Origin: Actinomycetes bacterium
GTDB lineage: Bacteria > Actinomycetota > Actinomycetes > JAHEKZ01
DNA length: 10,470 nt
Assembly: GCA_027117675.1 (NCBI GenBank)
Contig: JAJAYM010000163.1
Span: forward strand, 1 to 10,470
Direction: 5' to 3'
Of this stretch, positions 6,424 to 10,470 are shown piece after piece. Position numbers and translations under genes: made by a program. How positions within the stretch are numbered: the first letter of the stretch is position 1; each line of letters opens with the position of its first letter. A model generated the notes under the pieces. It was not told the DNA's origin and ran no database searches. It worked only from the letters and a program-made list of their open reading frames with translations.

Positions 6424-7653
6424 ATGGCCGCACCAACCAGCCTGTCCGCAGTCAACAGCCAGCTCATGCCGGCGACCATCACCGGCCCCATCTTCGACCA
6501 GGCCGTCACACTGTCGGCGGTGATGAGTCTTGCGCGGCGTGTGCCGCTGTCGATGACCGCGCAGACCGCGATCCCCGTGTCGATGGACGTCCCGATGGCG
6601 GGGTGGGTCAACGAGGGTGGTGTGAAGCCGGTTGGTAACGGTCAGACCGGGCTGAAGGTGATGGCGGGTAAGAAGGTTGCGCTGCTGGTCCCGGTGTCGG
6701 AGGAGATCGCGAGGAGCAACGCTGGCGGCCTGTACGACCAGTTGCAGCAGGACCTTCCGACCGCGATCGCGCGTGCGTTCGACTACGCCGCGATTCACGG
6801 TCTTGACCTCCGCACCGGTGCCGCTGGCCCGTTCCCCGACTTCCTGAAGAAGGGTGTCGCCTCGATCGAGCTGGGCACCGCCACGCAGGCAAACGGTGGG
6901 ATGTTCAACGACCTGGTGCAGGGTGAGAAGCGGGTCACGGATGCCGGGTTCGACTTCTCCGGTTTCGCTGCTGACCCGCGTCTGAAGCCGACCCTGAAGT
7001 TGACGACCGACACGCAGGGTCGTCCGCTGTGGGTTGACTCCCCCACCGATGGGCGGATCGCGGGCAACCTGATCAGCTACCCGGCGTACTACAGCCGTGG
7101 TGTGTCTGGTGACTACCGTCGCCACGGTGGCCGCGTGCAGATCGTGACGTTGGTGGGTACCCCGACGGGTGGCACGTTCACGGTTTCCTACGGTGGCAAC
7201 ACCACTGCGGGGATCGCGTTCAACGCTGCCGCTGGCACGGTGCAGACCGCTGTGCGGCTCCTGCCCGGTCTGGGTGTCGCGACCGTTGCTGGTACGGCGC
7301 CTGGCCCGTTCACGTTCACCCTGAACCTTGTCGGTGGTGCGTCTGGTCCGCTGAGCGTCAACCAGGCCGGGCTGACTGGTGGCACGGCGGCCGCGTCGCA
7401 GGCCACCATCACGGAGTCTCCGACGCAGGACACCAAGCTCCGCGCCATCGGTGGGGACTTCTCGCAGTGCGCCTACGGCGTCGGTATGGACATCACGATC
7501 AAGGTGTCCGACTCCGCGGCCTACGTCGACGAAGCGGGTGTGACGCACTCCGCGTTCCAGGAGAACCTCGTCCTCCTGCTCGTGGAGGCCTACTACGGTT
7601 TCGTGAAGTCTGACGCACCTGACGCCTTCGTGGCGTACACGGACCTCATCTGA
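6424..7653 (+). CDS. Major capsid protein, HK97-like fold with an inserted domain
   Basis: A 409-aa capsid subunit. The flanks match actinophage HK97-fold capsid proteins. The N-terminal part runs from the N-arm through the E-loop region (VPMAGWVNEGGVKP, 56-69) and the spine helix start VPVSEEIARSN (89-99). The C-terminal part has RAIGGDFSQCAYGVGMDITI (340-359), then VTHSAFQENLVLLLVEAYYGF (373-393), which is highly characteristic. Between them, about residues 237-336, sits an extra Gly/Thr/Val-rich segment with the pattern of a beta-sandwich module (described separately). Without it the protein would be about 305 aa, a normal length for the family. The start at 6424 has AAGGAG 7 bases upstream. 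The gene ends in tandem TGA TAG stops. High expression is expected for a coat protein. Confidence 0.95.
   Translation: MAAPTSLSAVNSQLMPATITGPIFDQAVTLSAVMSLARRVPLSMTAQTAIPVSMDVPMAGWVNEGGVKPVGNGQTGLKVMAGKKVALLVPVSEEIARSNAGGLYDQLQQDLPTAIARAFDYAAIHGLDLRTGAAGPFPDFLKKGVASIELGTATQANGGMFNDLVQGEKRVTDAGFDFSGFAADPRLKPTLKLTTDTQGRPLWVDSPTDGRIAGNLISYPAYYSRGVSGDYRRHGGRVQIVTLVGTPTGGTFTVSYGGNTTAGIAFNAAAGTVQTAVRLLPGLGVATVAGTAPGPFTFTLNLVGGASGPLSVNQAGLTGGTAAASQATITESPTQDTKLRAIGGDFSQCAYGVGMDITIKVSDSAAYVDEAGVTHSAFQENLVLLLVEAYYGFVKSDAPDAFVAYTDLI
7126..7434 (+). other. Inserted beta-sandwich-type domain within the capsid protein
   Basis: Residues about 235-337 of the capsid protein are VQIVTLVGTPTGGTFTVSYG, then TTAGIAFNAAAGTVQTAVRL, then a GPFTFTLNLVGGASGPLSV stretch ending GLTGGTAAASQATITES. 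This pattern (GGTFT-aliphatic strand, TT-x-I-x-aNA-A-x-VQTA helix, GPF-x-h strand, LTGGT near the end) recurs as a stand-alone or repeated module in phage structural proteins and some bacterial surface proteins. It interrupts the capsid fold just before RAIGGD. It is likely displayed on the outside of the shell, as inserted or decorating domains are in other HK97-fold capsids; that location is inferred. Confidence 0.75.
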
Positions 7654-7689
7654 TAGTCAGCCTCGTTAAGGGAAGGGAGGTGGGGTGTC

Positions 7690-8118
7690 GTGGCGGTAGC
7701 AACCTACGAGGATGTGGGGGTGGCCCTCGGGCGCCCCATCTCCAGCAACGCGGAACAGGAGCAGATCAACTACTGGTTGGGCGGCGTGGAGCTCCTCATC
7801 ATGACCCGGCTAGGTTCTTTGGCTCTGCTGAACCAGGCTGTTCTGCGTTACGTGGAGACTGAGGCGGTTGTCGCGAAGGTCAGGCGCAGCGGCACGGCGG
7901 AGTCAAGCATCACGGTCGCCGTTGACGACGGGTCCGTTACCCGTCGTTACGAGAACGCGGTGTCGTCAAGCGACATCTCGGAGGAGTGGTGGAACCTGCT
8001 CGACCCGGACTCCAGCACGGGTACCGCGTCCATTCGGCCCGGGTTTGAGCCTGACTTTGCACAGTGGTCGGTCAGCACACCGCCCGCCTACGACCCCGGG
8101 TGGGACGCGTTCCGATGA
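7690..8118 (+). CDS. Head-tail connector, adaptor-like (Gp19/Gp15/Gp42 type)
   Basis: A 142-aa protein in the first position after the capsid gene, the usual place for the head completion adaptor that binds under the portal. The opening ATYEDVGVALGRPISSNAEQEQINYWLGGVELLI (in segments across residues 4-37) is a helical N-terminus typical of phage Gp19/Gp15/Gp42-like connectors: a 'TYEDV...LGRP' lead and a long helix ending IMTRLG. VLRYVETEAVVAKVR (51-65) is the second helix, followed by a beta-rich ESSITVAVDDGSVTRRYE portion. The tail includes WWNLLDPD. The GTG start at 7690 has GGAGG 9 bases upstream. The stop overlaps the next start as ATGA. Confidence 0.8.
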   Translation: MAVATYEDVGVALGRPISSNAEQEQINYWLGGVELLIMTRLGSLALLNQAVLRYVETEAVVAKVRRSGTAESSITVAVDDGSVTRRYENAVSSSDISEEWWNLLDPDSSTGTASIRPGFEPDFAQWSVSTPPAYDPGWDAFR

Positions 8119-8525
8119 GTTTGCAGGCAGCTATCGAGGCGGAGTTGCCGTTCCTCCGCAGCCAGGCTGAGTCCCGAATGTTCGACACGTTCAACATCTC
8201 CTACCCCACCGGTGCGGTCACCACTGACGCGTCCGGTACGGAGACCCGCTCCTTGGTTGCGGAGTTCGCCACGGTCGGGCGGGTGAGGACGGGTATGTCG
8301 GTCCGTGGTCAGGAGGTCGGCGGTCGTACCGCTGCTCTCACATCCCGCGAGCTCCACATCCCGGTCACCAGTCCCGTAGTGCGTCCCGGTGCGGTCGCTG
8401 TGTGTACTGCGGTGCATGTGACGTCGGACCCGACGCTGCTCGGGGCGCGTCTGTCCATTGCGGGTGCGGCGCCCGGGTCTCAGACCACGGCACGGCGGTT
8501 GCAGGTTGAGGAGGTCGTGTCGTGA
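8115..8525 (+). CDS. Probable head-tail connector / stopper-like protein
   Basis: A 136-aa protein, beta-rich after an N-terminal helix (SLQAAIEAELPFLRSQAESRM, 2-22, in which acidic and hydrophobic residues alternate). The core TFNISYPTG, TETRSLVAEFATVGRVRTG, and RELHIPVTSPVVRPG to LQVEEVV suggests a small beta barrel, as in stopper-class connectors (DUF6093-like proteins in actinophages). Assignment rests mainly on gene order: second of four connector genes after the capsid. It uses an ATG that overlaps the previous stop by 4 bp, and its stop overlaps the next GTG by 4 bp, so the neck proteins are likely made by coupled translation. Specific function is inferred. Confidence 0.65.
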   Translation: MSLQAAIEAELPFLRSQAESRMFDTFNISYPTGAVTTDASGTETRSLVAEFATVGRVRTGMSVRGQEVGGRTAALTSRELHIPVTSPVVRPGAVAVCTAVHVTSDPTLLGARLSIAGAAPGSQTTARRLQVEEVVS

Positions 8526-8911
8526 ACGGTGACGTGTCCGAGATCCTGGCTTTGGCTGCGGACTTGTCCTTGGTTGGCCCGAAGATGGTCAAGCCTGTCC
8601 TTGGTGTGCTTGACGAGATGGGCAACGCGACCGCGTTGGCGTGGCGCGGTATCGCTGAGGTGTCCTCGGGTGAAACGGGGCGCCTGTACCCGCCGACGAT
8701 TGACCACACGGCCCGTGGCACGTTCGGCGGGAACCTGGAGGTTGAGATCGGGCCCAACGCCGCACTCGGGGCATCTGCCCGCGCTGGCCGCGGGTACGAG
8801 TTCGGGTCGGTCAACCAGCCACCCCACCTTGACGGGTTGAAAGCCACCACGGCCGCCGAACCGCGGGTCGGGAAAGCTTTGGACTCGGCGATCGGGTTCC
8901 TGATCCCGTGA
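8522..8911 (+). CDS. HK97 gp10-like neck/tail completion protein
   Basis: A 129-aa protein with the HK97 gp10-like pattern. It has an N-terminal helical part (VSEILALAADLSLVGPKMVK, 5-24), a middle AWRGIAEVSSGETGRLYPP, and near the end the characteristic aromatic GRGYEFGSVNQPPH (89-102) followed by a helix (PRVGKALDSAIGFLIP, 114-129). Family members act at the head-tail joint or in tail completion. The GTG start overlaps the preceding stop and the stop overlaps the next GTG, so no independent ribosome binding site is needed. Confidence 0.8.
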   Translation: MNGDVSEILALAADLSLVGPKMVKPVLGVLDEMGNATALAWRGIAEVSSGETGRLYPPTIDHTARGTFGGNLEVEIGPNAALGASARAGRGYEFGSVNQPPHLDGLKATTAAEPRVGKALDSAIGFLIP

Positions 8912-9300
8912 GGGTCCACCAAGACGCCGCGGTCGCCCGCCTGAAGGCTGTTGCGGTCACCGACCGCGTGTACGCCCCGAACGCTGTCCCCGTGTCGCCG
9001 GTGACCCCGTACTACGTCCTGACGTGCGACACGGGCGCCGCTGGCGCATACCGGACGGGCGGGCGGACCACGACGCAACGGTTCACGGTGGCGGTGCAGT
9101 GCATGGGGAAGACCTACGGGGAAGCCACCGACGGGCTTGAGCGGACCGACGCCGCGTTCGAGGCCTACACCCTGACCGTGCCAGGTTTCGACTGCACCAT
9201 CGCGCGGCGTCAGGTTGCTGCGTCGCCGTACCGCGACCCCGACGGCGGGTCCCTACTTGTGGGACTCCACGCCTACGCGTTCATGTCGTCACCGGCCTGA
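8908..9300 (+). CDS. Probable tail terminator protein
   Basis: A 130-aa protein in the position of the tail terminator, after the gp10-like protein and before the tail tube gene. It begins with a helix (HQDAAVARLKAV, 4-15), then VTPYYVLTCDTG, a beta strand typical of DUF3168/gpU-like terminators. RTTTQRFTVAVQCMGKTYGE (50s-70s) is the second strand pair. EATDGLERTDAAFEAYTL is a helix. DCTIARRQVAASPYRDPDGGSLLVGLHAYAF carries the final strands; such proteins form a ring capping the tail. It is coupled to the previous gene by GTGA. A 41-bp gap without obvious structure follows. The assignment is from fold-like pattern and order; no catalytic motif exists in this family. Confidence 0.7.
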   Translation: MRVHQDAAVARLKAVAVTDRVYAPNAVPVSPVTPYYVLTCDTGAAGAYRTGGRTTTQRFTVAVQCMGKTYGEATDGLERTDAAFEAYTLTVPGFDCTIARRQVAASPYRDPDGGSLLVGLHAYAFMSSPA

Positions 9301-9331
9301 CATACCCAACCAACCAGCAGGACCGACTGAC

Positions 9332-9336
9332 AGGAG
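9332..9336 (+). promoter_or_regulatory. Ribosome binding site of the 69-aa gene
   Basis: AGGAG at 9332-9336 lies 5 bases before ATG 9342. Because the in-frame GTG at 9336 overlaps this site, ATG 9342 is the likely start. Confidence 0.75.
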
Positions 9337-9341
9337 TGACC

Positions 9342-9551
9342 ATGCCCGACTATCTGCGCGTGTACGACGAGGGAGCTAAGCGGCACTTCTCTGCCGTGGT
9401 CGGCTCCACTGACGCCGAGACCCTGAAGGTCACCGACGACGCCCTCGGCGACTACCGGGCCCCGACCGACCAGCACGACAACCCGCTTGACGTCTACGGC
9501 AACCCGGTGAAGAAGTCCGCGGCTGCGACCACCAAGAAGGAGACCAGCTGA
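9342..9551 (+). CDS. Small phage structural-region protein, 69 aa
   Basis: A 69-aa protein placed between tail terminator and tail tube genes. It opens with a short strand-like part, YLRVYDEGAKRHFSAVVG (4-21), then LKVTDDALGDYRAPTDQHDNP and a basic Ala/Lys/Thr tail (VKKSAAATTKKETS). Small proteins with this layout (VxD...K/T...SVV, then a 'D-x-x-GxPL'-type turn and a lysine-alanine tail) occur at this position in other actinophages without known function. It may be a minor connector or tail-tube partner; this is inferred. It ends in TGATG, overlapping the tail tube gene by one base. Confidence 0.7.
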   Translation: MPDYLRVYDEGAKRHFSAVVGSTDAETLKVTDDALGDYRAPTDQHDNPLDVYGNPVKKSAAATTKKETS

Positions 9552-10084
9552 TGCCCGCTCCACTGACCCCCGTAGGTTCCAAGGTCCTCGCACGTTCGCG
9601 GCTGGTGTTCCTGCCTGCCGGCGCGAGCCTCACCGCCCCGTCGCTGGCGATCCTGAACGGTGCGACCGCCCTCGACATCACGAACATTGCCTACTCGGAT
9701 TCGGGCATGTACTCGAACAACATCAACAAGGGTGCGGCCCCGCGTCGGCTGGGACAGTCGAAGGTGCAGGAGTCGTTCAACCCTTCTCAGGAGGCGTGGG
9801 GTGACCTGAAGTACATGATCGACCCGCAGTCCGCTGCCTTGTCTGACGGGAGGAAGGCGTTTGAGAAGTTCCCGGAGGGCACCGTGGGTGTCTTCTACTG
9901 GCGCCCCGGGATCTCCTCGGACACCGACCTCGCGATCGGGCAGTTCGTGATCCCGACCCCGATCACCCTCGGTCCCCGCGCGGTCGTGTCGTCGTCGGAG
10001 GACGACGCTGCGGAGTTCGCGGTGACGCAGGGCGTCATCGTGATCTCGCCCGGTCAGGCCCCGCTTGTCGCGATTGTTGCCTGA
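9551..10084 (+). CDS. Major tail protein (tail tube)
   Basis: A 177-aa protein with the beta-rich composition and size of siphovirus tail tube subunits. Visible parts are LTPVGSKVLARSRLVFLPAG (5-24), LAILNGATALDITNIAYSDSG (32-52), then SKVQESFNPSQEAWGDLKYMIDPQ (70-93), where the helix SQEAWGDLKYMID is typical. EKFPEGTVGVFYWRPGI (104-120) and IGQFVIPTPITLGPRAVVSSSEDDAAEFAVTQ (in segments, 128-159) follow. No cysteine or membrane segment is present. The order (connectors, terminator, small protein, this gene) is the usual one. It starts at ATG 9551 overlapping the preceding stop. A GC hairpin shortly after its stop could adjust its abundance relative to downstream tail genes. Confidence 0.85.
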   Translation: MPAPLTPVGSKVLARSRLVFLPAGASLTAPSLAILNGATALDITNIAYSDSGMYSNNINKGAAPRRLGQSKVQESFNPSQEAWGDLKYMIDPQSAALSDGRKAFEKFPEGTVGVFYWRPGISSDTDLAIGQFVIPTPITLGPRAVVSSSEDDAAEFAVTQGVIVISPGQAPLVAIVA

Positions 10085-10092
10085 CCCAGTAC

Positions 10093-10127
10093 GACGGGCG
10101 TCGCGCCGGGCTGACGCGGCGTCCGTC
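10093..10127 (+). terminator. GC-rich hairpin after the tail tube gene
   Basis: GACGGGCGTCGCG (10093-10105) pairs with CGCGGCGTCCGTC (10115-10127) through 13 positions, two of them G-U pairs in RNA, around a 9-base loop CCGGGCTGA. Only TTC follows, so it is not a standard intrinsic terminator. It begins 9 bases after the tail tube stop and could act as a partial terminator or 3' RNA stabiliser for highly expressed structural mRNA. Confidence 0.5.
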
Positions 10128-10155
10128 TTCAGCCCACCTCAGCCCTAGGAGAGTC

Positions 10156-10386
10156 ATGGCACACGTACAGATCCACCTCTCGGCGGCCAAGCCGAAGGAC
10201 GCAAGGGTGATGGTGGACGGCATTGACATCACGAGAAGCGTGATGGCTGAAGGTTTCGCCGTCACGATTGAAAGTGAGCTCGGTCGGGCCTCAACTGTGA
10301 GCATGGTGGTCGCAGCGGACACTCTTGACGTGGACCTGCCCGACGCCGTACTCCAGGCAATGCGCGCAAGCGAGAGTGCGGCATGA
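10156..10386 (+). CDS. Small beta-rich phage protein, 76 aa
   Basis: A 76-aa protein following the tail tube gene. ARVMVDGIDITRSVM (16-30), AVTIESELGRASTVSMVV (35-52) and TLDVDLPDAVLQAM (56-69) read as alternating strands with short turns, ending in a helix. Short actinophage proteins with a 'V-x-VDGxDI' start and a 'VDV' second half are familiar in structural gene clusters, with no known function. ATG 10156 is preceded by AGGAGAG at 10147-10153, ending two bases before it. The stop overlaps the next ATG as ATGA. It could belong to the tail module, but this is by position alone. Confidence 0.65.
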   Translation: MAHVQIHLSAAKPKDARVMVDGIDITRSVMAEGFAVTIESELGRASTVSMVVAADTLDVDLPDAVLQAMRASESAA

Positions 10387-10470
10387 AGCCACGCCAGCCA
10401 CGCCAGCAGGTTGTCACCATCCACACCGGGGACTACCTCGACCAGCTCGAGCACCTACGCCGCCGTCACC
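10383..10470 (+). CDS. 5' end of a gene cut by the window edge (partial)
   Basis: The frame opens at ATG 10383, overlaps the previous stop by 4 bp and stays open to the window end. The 29 visible residues begin MKPRQPRQQVVTIHTGDYLD and continue with a charged helix (QLEHLRRRH). The DNA contains two tandem copies of CCACGCCAG at its start. The V-T-I-x-T-GDYLDxLExLRxR look is helix-forming. In many phages tail assembly chaperones follow the tail tube, but too little is seen to say so here. Confidence 0.6.
   Translation, partial: MKPRQPRQQVVTIHTGDYLDQLEHLRRRH

Noticed and set aside
6325..7548. 407-aa open frame on the minus strand opposite the capsid gene
   Set aside because: Arg/Thr/Gly-rich shadow of a clear capsid gene with no recognisable motif.
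10383..10405. Tandem CCACGCCAG repeat at the start of the last gene
   Set aside because: Only two copies, in frame within coding sequence (PRQPRQ). Too short to call a repeat element.
164..10451. Nine CTCGAG sites across the window (for example 164, 517, 1423, 2124, 4448, 5175, 5658, 6108, 10446)
   Set aside because: Slightly more than base composition predicts, but nearly all lie within genes. Some read in frame as Leu-Glu codons, and spacing is irregular.

Overview
The window is a block of a tailed, siphovirus-like bacteriophage or prophage genome of an actinobacterial host. All genes lie on the + strand, packed head to tail with many 1-4 bp stop/start overlaps. GTG starts are common and the DNA is GC-rich. 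The protein families are those of actinobacteriophages: HNH endonuclease, P27-like small terminase, SPP1 gp6-like portal, MuF-like protein, and an HK97-fold capsid protein with separate scaffold. No integrase, tRNA or host gene is present, so free phage and prophage cannot be told apart. The host genus cannot be named from the sequence alone.

Layout. (1) 1-1047: the last codons of a possible upstream gene, a 60-aa cysteine-containing small protein, and a 282-aa protein with two predicted zinc sites and a probable C-terminal winged-helix region. (2) 1048-1622: a strong GC-rich hairpin, an uncharacterised 57-aa gene, and a 101-aa HNH endonuclease. (3) 1623-1789: the largest non-coding gap (167 bp). 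It holds an imperfect hairpin and a short motif reminiscent of actinophage cohesive ends. (4) 1790-3744: small and large terminase. (5) 3760-7653: portal, MuF-like minor head protein, scaffold, major capsid protein. (6) 7690-9300: four consecutive connector and neck genes (adaptor-like, probable stopper, HK97 gp10-like, probable tail terminator). (7) 9342-10470: a small conserved-type protein, the probable major tail tube protein, a hairpin, a 76-aa beta-rich small protein, and the start of another gene cut by the window edge.

How it works together. The HNH protein and the terminase subunits cut and pump DNA through the portal. Scaffold and capsid protein build the procapsid, probably with the MuF-like protein inside. 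The connector genes close the head and join it to the tail tube made by the 9551-10084 product.

Most of the window is a standard morphogenesis module and I see no wholly new system. The points most worth a second look are four. The major capsid protein carries an inserted beta-sandwich-type domain of about 100 aa. The G/C strand bias reverses around 1.8-2.0 kb. The HNH-terS gap is a candidate packaging or terminus site. The zinc-finger/winged-helix protein upstream is a possible regulator.
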